Assembly (NCBI GenBank): GCA_027318865.1
Contig: DAHVOJ010000006.1
Location: 1-62,148 of the forward strand
Source: a bacterium
Lineage (GTDB): Bacteria > SZUA-79 > Acidulodesulfobacterales > Acidulodesulfobacteraceae
Direction of reading: 5' to 3'
DNA length: 62,148 nt
In this document: positions 17,613 through 27,192 of the stretch, piece after piece
Layout: every line of letters begins with the position of its first letter
Position numbering within the stretch: position 1 is the stretch's first letter
Made by a program: the position numbers and the translations under genes
The notes under the pieces: generated by a model
Seen by the model: only the letters and a program-made list of their open reading frames with translations
Database searches by the model: none
Told to the model about the DNA's origin: nothing

Positions 17613-18239
17613 ATGATCAAAATAGGATTAACCGGCTCTATAGGTTCCGGAAAAACTACCGTTCTTAATTTATTTAAGGACGCCGGTTTTCTGACGGTCA
17701 ATCTTGACGAAGAGGCAAAAAAAATCCTCAAAAAAAATAGTTTGGAATATAAAAAAATTGTTGATTTTTTTGGCAAAAACATTTTAAATAAAGATTATGA
17801 TATCGACCGCAGGATTCTTGCCGGTATAATTTTTTCGGATATTTTTAAAAAAAAGGCTTTAGAAGACATAATGTATCCTTCTTTGCGGCAAAAAATAGAT
17901 GTTTTGCTTGCGGCAAGCAGTGAACGCGCCGCGGTTATCGAAGGAGCGGTTATTATCGAATCCGGATATTATCTGCGTTTAGATAAAACCGTTATTATAA
18001 CCTGCGATTTTTCCAAAAGGATACTGAGGTCGTATAAAAAATTCGATTTTGAAGATTTTATTAAAAGGGATAGCAGTCAATTAACCCAAAAAGAAAAAAT
18101 TAAAAAATCAGATTTTATAATTAATAACAGCTACGGATTAAAATTTTTAATTCCTCAAATTAAATCGTTCATGCAATTTTTAAATAATCTTTACGATATA
18201 AATTTTCCGAATAATAATATCGAACGGATAAAAACATAA
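17613..18239 (+). CDS. coaE: dephospho-CoA kinase
   Basis: CoaE performs the last step of coenzyme A synthesis. The 208-residue product has the P-loop GLTGSIGSGKTTV near the N-terminus, NLDEEAKKIL and a central HP-like motif in MYPSLRQKI. The usual HPxx motif is replaced here by YP. The adenine-binding part contains RDSSQLTQKEKIKKSDFIINN. A GGAGGG sequence lies 11 bp before the ATG. It is a single domain, normal in length. Confidence 0.88.
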   Translation: MIKIGLTGSIGSGKTTVLNLFKDAGFLTVNLDEEAKKILKKNSLEYKKIVDFFGKNILNKDYDIDRRILAGIIFSDIFKKKALEDIMYPSLRQKIDVLLAASSERAAVIEGAVIIESGYYLRLDKTVIITCDFSKRILRSYKKFDFEDFIKRDSSQLTQKEKIKKSDFIINNSYGLKFLIPQIKSFMQFLNNLYDINFPNNNIERIKT

Positions 18240-18296
18240 ACATAGTATTAAACCGGCGGCAGACCTAAGTTTGCCGTTAATGCAGGGGTATTGCTT

Positions 18297-19301
18297 GTGG
18301 AAGAATATGAAAATTGCGAAGACCTTGGATATAAATTCATAAAGGAGCTTTTGGAATTTGCATCTCAAAAAAAAACGATAGAAGAGATAATGCATTTTGT
18401 CAATATCTCTTTTGAGTTTTCCTTTGGAGCCGATGCCGTAATGTTTTTGCATAAAAAATATGACGGCAAAGAAACGGTTATGATATCGAGAGGTTTTTCG
18501 CATGAATTTATTAAGAAAATAAACGAGAACCCGCCCGTATATCTCATAGATGCCCTGACGCATTTAAAAAACAGTTTATATATCGATTTTAAAAAAGAAA
18601 AAGAAGAATATGAAAAGTATAGCAGTTTATTTGAACATGAAAATATTTGCGAACTTTACGCCTATGAATTAAAGACGCCATATTCCGATTCGTATTTTGT
18701 GATAGCATATTCCGTTAAGGGTTTTAAAAATTGCGGTTCCAATAAAATTGCAGTTTTTGATACGATTTTTGAAATATTAGCCTATATTTTAAGTCTTGAC
18801 CGCTCTATTCAGGTTATGAGAGACTGTTCTCAGGTGGATTACGTATCCGGGCTTAATAATTTTAAATATTTTCACGAAAAACTATTTCAAGAGATGCAAA
18901 AAGCCGTTAAAGACGGTACTAAGTTGTCGGTAGCATTAATTTCGATAAATCAGTTAAACAAATTAAATTCCGTCAACGGACATATGGCAGGAGATAAAAA
19001 TATTGCAATAATAGCCAATATAATCAAAAAAAATATAAGAGCTTTCGATACCGCTTCGAGATACGGAAATAAATTTGTAATATTGTTTCCAAATATAGAA
19101 AAGGAAGAGGTTAAGGCTATAATCAAAAACGTATTTGTCGAAACGGAAAGCCGTTTTAAAAAAGACGGGCAGGAAATATTATCCCTGAACGCGGGCATTT
19201 CCGCATTTCCCGACGACGGCGTCAACGAACGCACTATCCTGGATATGGCGGAAGAACGCAGGTTCGACGCAAGAAGACAAGAGAGATGGGTGGTTCTGTA
19301 A
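18297..19301 (+). CDS. GAF-like protein with degenerate GGDEF domain
   Basis: The N-terminal about 170 residues resemble a GAF-type sensor (FASQKKTIEEIMHFVNISFEF, HEFIKKINENPPVYL). The C-terminal about 160 are a GGDEF fold: ALISINQLNKLNSVNGHMAGD aligns to the nucleotide-binding part, but the signature is RYGNKF instead of RYGGDEF. It is one residue short and lacks both acidic residues, so diguanylate cyclase activity is unlikely. It may act as a c-di-GMP/GTP sensor or scaffold. Start: a TTG at 18291 is in frame, but AGGGG at 18284-18288 is correctly spaced for the GTG at 18297, giving 334 residues. rho follows. Confidence 0.75.
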   Translation: MEEYENCEDLGYKFIKELLEFASQKKTIEEIMHFVNISFEFSFGADAVMFLHKKYDGKETVMISRGFSHEFIKKINENPPVYLIDALTHLKNSLYIDFKKEKEEYEKYSSLFEHENICELYAYELKTPYSDSYFVIAYSVKGFKNCGSNKIAVFDTIFEILAYILSLDRSIQVMRDCSQVDYVSGLNNFKYFHEKLFQEMQKAVKDGTKLSVALISINQLNKLNSVNGHMAGDKNIAIIANIIKKNIRAFDTASRYGNKFVILFPNIEKEEVKAIIKNVFVETESRFKKDGQEILSLNAGISAFPDDGVNERTILDMAEERRFDARRQERWVVL

Positions 19302-19351
19302 GGGCTAAATAAAATAAATTAAGCATTAAAAATAAATTTAAAGGAGTTTTT

Positions 19352-20617
19352 ATGAACATTAAGGAGTTATCGGTAAAAAAAATCAACGAGCTGCTGCAAA
19401 TAGCAAAAGATTACAATATAGAAGGCGCTTCCGGTATGCGGAAGCAGGACATTATATATGCGTTGCTTCAGGCGGAAACGGAAAAAAATCAGCAGGCCGA
19501 GAAAAACGGATTGATATCCGGCGAAGGAGTTCTTGAAATTTTGCCCGACCAGTATGGATTTTTAAGGTCGCTTGAGGCAAATTATCTTCACGGTCCGGAC
19601 GATATTTATGTGTCGCCTTCGCAGATAAGAAAATTTGGTTTAAGGACGGGCGATACTATCCGCGGAATCATAAGACCGCCAAAGGACAGCGAAAGATTTT
19701 ACGCCCTTTTAAAAGTAGAAAGTATAAATTTCGAGGATCCGGAAGTTGCAAAAGAAAAGATTTTATTCGATAATCTGACGCCTTTATATCCGGATGAAAA
19801 GATAAACCTTGAATTTAATTCAAAAAATTTATCTACAAGGCTTATGGATTTATTGATTCCAATCGGAAAAGGACAGAGAGGACTGATAGTCGCTCCTCCT
19901 AGAACCGGAAAGACAATGCTTCTAAAAGACATAGCCCATGCCATAAATACCAACCATAAGGAAATTTTTCTTATGGTTCTTTTAATAGACGAAAGACCGG
20001 AAGAGGTTACGGATATGCAAAGGTCGGTTAACGGCGAAGTAATCAGCTCGACTTTCGACGAACCGCCCCAGAGGCACATTCAGATTGCCGAAATAGTGAT
20101 AGAAAAAGCAAAAAGATTGGTAGAAGCAGGAAAAGACGTAGTTATCCTGCTTGATTCCATTACAAGGCTTGCGCGCGCGTATAATGTTACCATACCGTCT
20201 TCCGGGAAGGTTTTATCGGGCGGCGTTGATTCAAATGCCCTGCATAAACCCAAAAGATTTTTTGGAGCGGCAAGAAACATAGAAGAAGGAGGCAGTTTAA
20301 CCATAATAGCTACGGCTTTAATAGATACCGGTTCAAGAATGGACGAAGTGATTTTTGAGGAGTTTAAGGGGACCGGCAACCTTGAAGTCAACTTGGACAG
20401 AAAACTGTCCGAAAAAAGAATTTTTCCGGCTATCGATATAAATAAATCCGGCACAAGAAAAGAAGAACTTCTTGTCGATAAAGACCGTTTAAAAAAGGTA
20501 TGGATATTAAGAAAACTCTTGTCCACGATGGATACAGCCGAAGCAATGGAGTTTTTAATAGACAAAATAAAAAATACAAAATCTAACGCGGATTTTTTAA
20601 ATCTTATGAACCAATAA
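19352..20617 (+). CDS. rho: transcription termination factor Rho
   Basis: Rho is the hexameric RNA helicase that ends transcription. The 421-residue product has the Rho N-terminal helix domain ([17 protein letters not shown]), then the cold-shock RNA-binding domain ([28 protein letters not shown]). The ATPase core has a P-loop at APPRTGKT (181-188), [28 protein letters not shown] and [20 protein letters not shown]. No large insertion is present. AAAGGAG lies eight bases before the ATG. Confidence 0.98.
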   Translation: MNIKELSVKKINELLQIAKDYNIEGASGMRKQDIIYALLQAETEKNQQAEKNGLISGEGVLEILPDQYGFLRSLEANYLHGPDDIYVSPSQIRKFGLRTGDTIRGIIRPPKDSERFYALLKVESINFEDPEVAKEKILFDNLTPLYPDEKINLEFNSKNLSTRLMDLLIPIGKGQRGLIVAPPRTGKTMLLKDIAHAINTNHKEIFLMVLLIDERPEEVTDMQRSVNGEVISSTFDEPPQRHIQIAEIVIEKAKRLVEAGKDVVILLDSITRLARAYNVTIPSSGKVLSGGVDSNALHKPKRFFGAARNIEEGGSLTIIATALIDTGSRMDEVIFEEFKGTGNLEVNLDRKLSEKRIFPAIDINKSGTRKEELLVDKDRLKKVWILRKLLSTMDTAEAMEFLIDKIKNTKSNADFLNLMNQ

Positions 20618-20654
20618 CCGTATAAAATTTGCAAAAATATGATATATTATCTGT

Positions 20655-21809
20655 ATGTTTAAAGAAAATGCCGATCTGCCTTTTAACGCTTCCGATATTT
20701 TAGATACCGTAAGCGACGGCGTAATAGTTATAGACGAAAATTATAAAATAGTCTATGCGAATAAACGTTTTATGGATGATGCCGGTATCCCCCCTTCTGA
20801 AATAATAGGCGGCTCTTGCTATAAGGTAAGCCATTTCAGGGATGAACCGTGCGATCCGTTGCTTGAATCGTGTTCCGTGGAAGAAGTAATTAAAAAGGGT
20901 AAGATGGTAAAGGTTATACACGGTCATTACGGGAGGCATAGCCAGGAAATTGCGGTGGAGATAAATTCTGCACCTTATCTCGATACGGAAACCGGAAAAA
21001 GATATGCCGTAGAGGTTTTGAGGCGTATAGGAAACGGTTCCAACGCCCATCTAAAATTTAATCTTTCGCAGAGATTATCCGAAGTCGGTCTTTTGGCGGA
21101 AGGAGTAGCGCATGAAATTAATAATCCTTTAAATAACATTCTTGCATCCATAGATATGATAAAAATGTGCGTCAGAAACAGCGAATTGAATCAAAATGCC
21201 GATATAGCGAATATAACGAAAGAAGGCGGCTGCGGTATAAAAAAATATTTTGAATTAATGAAGCAGGAAATCGAGAGATGCAAAGATATTACAAAAAAGC
21301 TTCTTATTTTATCCCGCCCGGTTTCTAATTCTTTCGATATCGTAAACGTCAACGGTTCTATAGAAGAAAGCCTTGCTCTTATATCGTTTACCGCCGGACA
21401 AAAAAATATTATGATAAAAAAAAACCTTGCGCCCGATATTCCTTTAATCAGTTTTTCCGAAGCCGGATTAAGGCAGGTTTTATTAAATATAGGACTAAAC
21501 GCCGTTCAGGCCGTTAGGGAAAATTTTGGAATAATTTATTTTATAACAAAAAAAATCAAAGATTATATTTATATAATAATAGTAGATAACGGTTGCGGCA
21601 TTGCGCAGGACGATATTAAAAAGATTTTTGATCCTTTTTTTTCTAAAAGTAAAAACTCGGCAAGCACCGGACTCGGTCTATCAATATCTATGAGCATTAT
21701 TAAATCACTTGGCGGATCGATAGAAGTTAGATCAAAACCGGATTACGGGACCAAATTTACGATAAAAGTTCCGGTTAAAAGAAATTTTTCTGAAAAGCAA
21801 TTAAGTTAG
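20655..21809 (+). CDS. soluble PAS-domain sensor histidine kinase
   Basis: The protein has no membrane segment, so it senses a cytoplasmic signal. An N-terminal PAS domain (DTVSDGVIVIDENYKIVYAN) contains a cysteine/histidine group: Cys55, His60, Cys66 and Cys73 (CYKVSH..EPC....SC), suggesting metal or redox chemistry. The phospho-acceptor box is VAHEINNPLNNI (His153). The ATPase domain has NIGLNAVQAV, DNGCGIAQDD and STGLGLSISMSI. The NtrB-like architecture and the NtrC-type regulator 148 bp downstream suggest they form a two-component pair. Confidence 0.85.
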   Translation: MFKENADLPFNASDILDTVSDGVIVIDENYKIVYANKRFMDDAGIPPSEIIGGSCYKVSHFRDEPCDPLLESCSVEEVIKKGKMVKVIHGHYGRHSQEIAVEINSAPYLDTETGKRYAVEVLRRIGNGSNAHLKFNLSQRLSEVGLLAEGVAHEINNPLNNILASIDMIKMCVRNSELNQNADIANITKEGGCGIKKYFELMKQEIERCKDITKKLLILSRPVSNSFDIVNVNGSIEESLALISFTAGQKNIMIKKNLAPDIPLISFSEAGLRQVLLNIGLNAVQAVRENFGIIYFITKKIKDYIYIIIVDNGCGIAQDDIKKIFDPFFSKSKNSASTGLGLSISMSIIKSLGGSIEVRSKPDYGTKFTIKVPVKRNFSEKQLS

Positions 21810-21957
21810 ATATAATTTAAAATATAAAATTATCCGGTTAACAATGCGAAGCAATCCCTCGGTTATTATGGAAAAATACCAAGCGTCGTTTTGTCAAATG
21901 TATAATTACATAAAAATAAAATGAATTCAGCAATATTTAAGATGATTTAATTTTAAT

Positions 21958-23304
21958 ATGGATAATCATTCTGTCTCTATACTTATAGTTGACGACGATG
22001 TAAATTACAGAACGATACTGTCAGATTTTTTAAAAAACGAAGGCTATGACGTAGATTCGGCAAATTCTGCGGAAGAGGCGATAAACAGACTCGAAAAAGA
22101 TTTTTTTAATATTATAATATCGGATTTAAAACTTCCGCAAAAAACTGGAATTGAACTGTTAAAAACCGTAAAGTCGCGTTCCGAAGATGTCGAAATGATT
22201 ATTTTGACCGCTTTCGGCAGCGTAGATTCAGCCGTTGCGGCATTAAAAATAGGAGCCTGCGATTATTTAGTCAAACCTTTAAGTCTCGAAGAACTCAGCA
22301 TAACCATAAAAAGACTTATAGAAAAAATCAATCTTAAGAATTACGCATCTTATTTTAAAAGGGAAATTTTTAAAAGATTCTTCATCGGAAAATCTAAAGC
22401 GGCTGCTAAAGTCATAGGCGATATTACGGTTGCCGCTAAATCGAACCTGAACGTTTTAATAACGGGAGAGTCCGGCACCGGTAAAGAGCTTAGCGCAAAC
22501 ATGCTGCACAGGCTTTCTTCTAGAAGAGATGAGCCGTTTATAATAGTTGATTCCTGCAATTTATCCGAAAATCTCTTCGAATCGGAATTGTTTGGTCACG
22601 AAAGGGGTTCTTTTACGGGAGCCGACGTCCTCAAAAAAGGATTGCTGGAATATGCCGACAAGGGAACGCTTTTCATAGACGAAATTGGAGAAGTCAGCGG
22701 CATAATACAAAGCAAGCTTCTAAGGATAATAGATACCAAGAGTTTCAGAAGAGTCGGTTCTTCCAAGAATCTTTTTATAGATACCAGAATTATAACCGCA
22801 ACGAATAAAAATCTTAAAAAAATGGTGGAAGACGGAAACTTCAGGGGGGATTTGTTTTACAGAATCAGCGGATTTATTATAGAACTTCCGCCGTTAAGGG
22901 AAAGAAAAGAAGATATCCCCCATTTAGCGCATTATTTTATGACTAAAGAAAATAAGGTTCAATTTTCAAAGCCCATTTCGCGGCTGGCTATGGATAAACT
23001 TGTGGATTACGACTGGCCCGGAAACGTAAGGGAACTCAAAAACGTAATAGAAAGGTCCATAGTTTTGTCGGAAGACAAAGAAGAAATTACCGAGGACGCT
23101 ATTCAGCTTGAGATTTCAAACCGCAAAAATTTCGACGGCAGAGACGGATCCGGAATTTTCGAAAGAAAATTATCGATTAAAGAAATAGAAGAAAAATATC
23201 TAAGCTATCTTCTTTCTAAAGGATATACTAAAGCCGAAATAGCCGACATTATAGGGGAAAGCGAAAGGTCTGTTTACAGGAAGCTTGCAGGTGTAAAAAT
23301 TTAA
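21958..23304 (+). CDS. NtrC-family sigma-54-dependent response regulator
   Basis: This is an activator of sigma-54 RNA polymerase. The receiver domain has the acidic pair (VDDD, 11-14), the phosphorylated Asp56 in ISDLKLP, and LTAF and VKPL. The AAA+ domain has Walker A GESGTGKE (170-177), the sigma-54-contacting loop GSFTGA (217-222, a common variant of GAFTGA), GTLFIDEIGE and DWPGNVRELKN. The Fis-type helix-turn-helix is at the C-terminus (YTKAEIADIIGESERSVYRKL). It probably responds to the upstream PAS kinase. Targets are unknown; no consensus sigma-54 promoter was found next to it. Confidence 0.93.
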   Translation: MDNHSVSILIVDDDVNYRTILSDFLKNEGYDVDSANSAEEAINRLEKDFFNIIISDLKLPQKTGIELLKTVKSRSEDVEMIILTAFGSVDSAVAALKIGACDYLVKPLSLEELSITIKRLIEKINLKNYASYFKREIFKRFFIGKSKAAAKVIGDITVAAKSNLNVLITGESGTGKELSANMLHRLSSRRDEPFIIVDSCNLSENLFESELFGHERGSFTGADVLKKGLLEYADKGTLFIDEIGEVSGIIQSKLLRIIDTKSFRRVGSSKNLFIDTRIITATNKNLKKMVEDGNFRGDLFYRISGFIIELPPLRERKEDIPHLAHYFMTKENKVQFSKPISRLAMDKLVDYDWPGNVRELKNVIERSIVLSEDKEEITEDAIQLEISNRKNFDGRDGSGIFERKLSIKEIEEKYLSYLLSKGYTKAEIADIIGESERSVYRKLAGVKI

Positions 23305-23423
23305 TTAATTAAGTTTATTTATTGTTTTAAAAGATAATTGTAACATATTTTTTTTTATTGGATTAAAATAAATAGCGGTTTTATTTAAAGTAGTTCGTTT
23401 TACCTAACAGGAGATTTTTATAT

Positions 23424-25211
23424 ATGAATTTTTCGTTAATTAAAAAGGTTTCGATTAAAACCAAACTGCTCTCTTTGATTTTTATTATTTTAATATCGAT
23501 GTTGTTTTTTTTAACCTATTACGCCGTATATTTTCAGAATAAAATGTCCGTAAAAACGACGTCTTTCGATGCCGTCGTTACCGCAAAGACGATGCTTTCC
23601 AGTCTGAACGGCATGATGCTTAACGGCACTATTGCAAAAAAATCCGACAGAAGGCGGTTATTCGGCATATATCAGAAAATTAAAGGAATTAAGTATTTCA
23701 AAGTCGTAAGAGGCAACGCCGTCGATAAAGAATTCGGCGCAGGTTTAAAACAGGAAATTCCAACGTCAAGATTCGAGAAAGAAATACTTGCATCAAAAAG
23801 AGAAATAACAAAAGTTTACGAAAAAAACGGGCAGAAATATTTACGGGTAGGCGTACCTTTTATTGCAAAAAAGATGTCGAGAGGCATAGACTGCCTTATG
23901 TGCCATACTGTCAAACCCGGAACCGTTCTCGGCGGAGTCGAACTTGTTTATTCGCTTAAGAATAGCGTAAACGCTTCTAGAATTTTTATGAGAAATATTG
24001 TCATTATTTCCGTTATTTTTCTTATTCTGTCGATTATAATCATTTATCTTTTATTAAAATCTATATTTGTGAGGCCGATAAAAAATCTTTACGATAAACT
24101 GAACGACATTGTTCGAGGCGACGGCGATTTAAGCAAACTTCTTTCGTTGGATTACTACGACAATGCGACTATTGTGATGAAGAAAAGCAAAGGTTGCAAA
24201 CTTAAAGAAGACGAACTGGGGTCGAGATGCTGGGACATACAGCAAGACAGGTACGGGGATGCGGGCAGCCGTATTTGCATAAAATGCGATGTTTATAAAA
24301 ATTCCGTATATGACGAAATCACGGCCGTAGCAAATAAATTTAATAAGTTTATTATCGATATCAGAGAAATAGTAAAATCTATTACCGAAGAAGCTATGAC
24401 TATCGTTGACGTAAGCACTTCTATAGAAGGACACGTGGACGAAATCAGCGGCAAAGCTCGGGAGCAGGCTGAGCTTGCAACTCATGTAGCGGCGGCTTCC
24501 GAAGAAATGTCTCAGACTATTAAAGAAATAGCCAAAAATACCCAGAATGTAAGTTCCATTGCAAAAGAAGCATCGGACAGCGCTAAAAGCGGTTTCGATA
24601 TAGTCGAAAAATCTATTTCCGGCATTAAAAACGTCGCAGTTCTTACGCAACAGCTTGGCGGTTTAATAAATGGACTTGAACAGAGTTCATTAGAGATAGG
24701 CGAAATAATTTCGGTTATAAACGATATAGCCGATCAGACTAATCTGCTTGCCCTCAACGCCGCAATAGAAGCCGCCCGCGCCGGAGAATCAGGCAGGGGA
24801 TTTGCCGTGGTGGCGGACGAAGTCAGGAAATTAGCCGAAAGAACCGTTAAAGCCACAAAAGAAATAGCGGCTAAAGTGCAGACTATGCAGCAAAGCACGC
24901 AAAACACCAAAGCATCTATGGATAAAACTTTAAGCGAAGTCGATTTATCCGTGGGATACGCCTCGAAAGCCGGCGGATCCTTAGACAGCATTGAAAAAAA
25001 TATCCTCGTTTTAACGGATCAGATAAGTTCCATAGCGGCGGCATCGGAAGAGCAGACTGCGGCTACGAACGAGATATCCCAAAATATAGAGGCTGTTTCT
25101 ACGTTATCCGTGTCTAACTCGGAAAAATCATCGAATACCGCCAAGGAAGCGGCATCTATTTACGGAGAACTTGAAAAATTAATCGGTATATTGAAAAAAT
25201 TTAAATATTAG
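23424..25211 (+). CDS. methyl-accepting chemotaxis protein with c-type haem motif and cysteine-rich linker
   Basis: This 595-residue chemoreceptor has a first membrane helix at about 15-36 and a periplasmic sensor of about 150 residues. A second helix lies at about 190-212, followed by HAMP. The periplasmic domain ends with CLMCH (Cys157, Cys160, His161), a covalent haem c site near the membrane, as in Tll0287/DUF3365-type sensors. After HAMP comes a cysteine group: Cys258, Cys269-Trp270, Cys285 and Cys288, like the CW-type motif seen in some signalling proteins. The signalling tip is canonical ([21 protein letters not shown]). GGAG lies before the ATG. It probably senses redox potential or a gas. 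Confidence 0.9.
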   Translation: MNFSLIKKVSIKTKLLSLIFIILISMLFFLTYYAVYFQNKMSVKTTSFDAVVTAKTMLSSLNGMMLNGTIAKKSDRRRLFGIYQKIKGIKYFKVVRGNAVDKEFGAGLKQEIPTSRFEKEILASKREITKVYEKNGQKYLRVGVPFIAKKMSRGIDCLMCHTVKPGTVLGGVELVYSLKNSVNASRIFMRNIVIISVIFLILSIIIIYLLLKSIFVRPIKNLYDKLNDIVRGDGDLSKLLSLDYYDNATIVMKKSKGCKLKEDELGSRCWDIQQDRYGDAGSRICIKCDVYKNSVYDEITAVANKFNKFIIDIREIVKSITEEAMTIVDVSTSIEGHVDEISGKAREQAELATHVAAASEEMSQTIKEIAKNTQNVSSIAKEASDSAKSGFDIVEKSISGIKNVAVLTQQLGGLINGLEQSSLEIGEIISVINDIADQTNLLALNAAIEAARAGESGRGFAVVADEVRKLAERTVKATKEIAAKVQTMQQSTQNTKASMDKTLSEVDLSVGYASKAGGSLDSIEKNILVLTDQISSIAAASEEQTAATNEISQNIEAVSTLSVSNSEKSSNTAKEAASIYGELEKLIGILKKFKY

Positions 25212-25224
25212 GAGGATAAATGCT

Positions 25225-27132
25225 GTGGATACTTTTGACAGTCTATCGCATGAAAAAGACATATTCGTTCCGTCTAAAGAAACGGTGAAAAACAGCTATG
25301 TGGACGACTATGAGAGGCTTTACGAATATTCTATAAAAGAAAACGAGAAATTCTGGGACGAAACCGCAAAACAGCTGTCGTGGTTCAGGCGTTGGGATAA
25401 AGTTTTAGACGAATCGAATCCTCCTTTTTATAAATGGTTTACCGGAGGCAGAACTAATATCGTCCATAACGCCTTAGACAGGCATATAACGACGTTTAGA
25501 AAAAATAAATTAGCGATAATATGGGAGGGTGAAGACGGCGCAGAAAGAGTCTATACCTATTTTTCTTTATATAAAGAAGTAAATAAGTTTGCAAACGTCC
25601 TGAAAAGTTTTGGAATAAAAAAAGGCGATACCGTCACTATTTATCTTCCAAATATACCGGAAATTGCAATAAGTATGCTGGCGTGCGCAAAAATAGGCGC
25701 AATACACAGCGTCGTTTATGCCGGTTTTTCCGCCTTAGCTTTAAAGGACAGGATAATAGATGCTCAGAGCAAACTGCTTATTACAGCCGACGGAGCGCTT
25801 AGAGGCGGCAAGGTCATAGAACTTAAAAAAATTGCCGATGAAGCGGTAACTAAAGCGCCCGTCGTTCAAACCGTTATCGTAGTCAAAAGGACATGCAAGG
25901 AAGTTTCCATGGATGCTTCTAGAGATTTTTATTACGATGAGTTGATGAAACTTCCTATAGCTAACCCATATCTTAAGACCGAAGAGCTTGATTCAGAAGA
26001 CCCTCTTTTTATACTTTATACATCCGGAACTACCGGAAAGCCTAAAGGCATACTGCATGTTCACGGAGGATATTCCGTAGGAACTTATATAACTTCAAAA
26101 TATGTTTTTAATATCAACGACACCGACACATACTGGTGCGCCGCAGATCCGGGATGGATAACCGGTCATTCATACATTATATACGGACCGTTAATTAACG
26201 GGGCGACGACGCTTATGGTCGAAGGTTCGCCCTACTATCCTTATCCGGACAGATGGTGGAGAATAGTCGAAAAACATGCCGTAAATATTTTTTATACTTC
26301 TCCCACCGCCATAAGAGGCGTTATGAGATTCGGAGAAAACTGGCCCAACAGGCATAATCTCAGCTCTATTAAAATATTAGGAAGCGTGGGCGAGCCTATA
26401 AATCCGGAAGTGTGGCGCTGGTATTACAAGCATATAGGCAAGGAAAGATGTCCAATAATGGACACGTGGTGGCAGACGGAATCTGGAATGTTTTTGATAA
26501 CCCCGGTTCCTACGATGTCTTTGAAGCCGGGTTCGTGCGGAAAGCCTTTTTTTGGGATAGACGCGGATATATTCGACGAAAACGGCAAAAGCGTGAAAGA
26601 GCCGAACAAAGGCGGTTATCTTGTAGTAAAAAAACCTTGGCCTTCAATGATGAGAACTGTTTATAATGATGAAAACAGATATAAAGAAACGTATTTTTCT
26701 AAATTTAAAGGCGTATATCTTGCCGGAGATACCGCAAAAAGGGATGAAGACGGCTATTTTTACGTTATGGGCAGGATAGACGATGTAATTAAGGTTTCTG
26801 GGTACAGACTCGGAACGGCAGAAATAGAAAGCGCTATAATAACCCACGAAGCAGTGGCGGAGTCTGCCGTAATAGGTAAGCCGCACGACATTAAAGGCAA
26901 TTCGATAAAGGTCTTTGTGGTGTTAAAGCCCGGCATAGAAAAAAGCGATGCGCTTATGGACGATATTAAGGCAAATGTCGGCAAAACACTCGGTCCTATT
27001 GCAAAACCCGATGAAATAGAGTTTGTCGATTCTCTTCCAAAGACAAGAAGCGGAAAAATCATGAGAAGAGTTTTAAAAGCAAGAGAAATGGGTATAAGCG
27101 AAGGGGATTTATCGACTATAGAAGAAGACTGA
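25225..27132 (+). CDS. acsA: acetyl-CoA synthetase (AMP-forming)
   Basis: AcsA activates acetate to acetyl-CoA with ATP. The 635-residue product has the adenylate-forming motif YTSGTTGKPKG, WCAADPGWITGHSY, the acyl-pocket motif DTWWQTESG and GRIDDVIKVSGYRLGTAEIE. The Trp in WWQTE restricts the pocket to acetate, as in true Acs. The lysine regulated by acetylation lies in KTRSGKIMRR. Start: GTG at 25225, nine bases after GGAGG (25211-25215); the ATG at 25220 is out of frame. It begins just after the chemoreceptor stop, so the two may be co-transcribed. Confidence 0.96.
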   Translation: MDTFDSLSHEKDIFVPSKETVKNSYVDDYERLYEYSIKENEKFWDETAKQLSWFRRWDKVLDESNPPFYKWFTGGRTNIVHNALDRHITTFRKNKLAIIWEGEDGAERVYTYFSLYKEVNKFANVLKSFGIKKGDTVTIYLPNIPEIAISMLACAKIGAIHSVVYAGFSALALKDRIIDAQSKLLITADGALRGGKVIELKKIADEAVTKAPVVQTVIVVKRTCKEVSMDASRDFYYDELMKLPIANPYLKTEELDSEDPLFILYTSGTTGKPKGILHVHGGYSVGTYITSKYVFNINDTDTYWCAADPGWITGHSYIIYGPLINGATTLMVEGSPYYPYPDRWWRIVEKHAVNIFYTSPTAIRGVMRFGENWPNRHNLSSIKILGSVGEPINPEVWRWYYKHIGKERCPIMDTWWQTESGMFLITPVPTMSLKPGSCGKPFFGIDADIFDENGKSVKEPNKGGYLVVKKPWPSMMRTVYNDENRYKETYFSKFKGVYLAGDTAKRDEDGYFYVMGRIDDVIKVSGYRLGTAEIESAIITHEAVAESAVIGKPHDIKGNSIKVFVVLKPGIEKSDALMDDIKANVGKTLGPIAKPDEIEFVDSLPKTRSGKIMRRVLKAREMGISEGDLSTIEED

Positions 27133-27192
27133 TACGTAAAAATTTATATATACGACGATAAAATAGATAAACTTAATTTGGAGGGTAAAAAC

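Noticed and set aside
20080-20634. 184-codon minus-strand ORF inside rho
   Set aside because: It is antisense to the highly conserved Rho ATPase core and has no domain of its own.
21810-21957. Sigma-54 promoter between the kinase and the NtrC-type regulator
   Set aside because: I looked for the TGGCA-N7-TGC type -24/-12 pattern here and before the chemoreceptor and found none.
24129-24650. 173-codon minus-strand ORF inside the chemoreceptor gene
   Set aside because: It lies fully within a well-supported chemoreceptor and its translation shows no recognisable motif.
25220-25230. ATG at 25220 as start of acsA
   Set aside because: It is out of frame with the enzyme; the GTG at 25225 is in frame and properly spaced from GGAGG.
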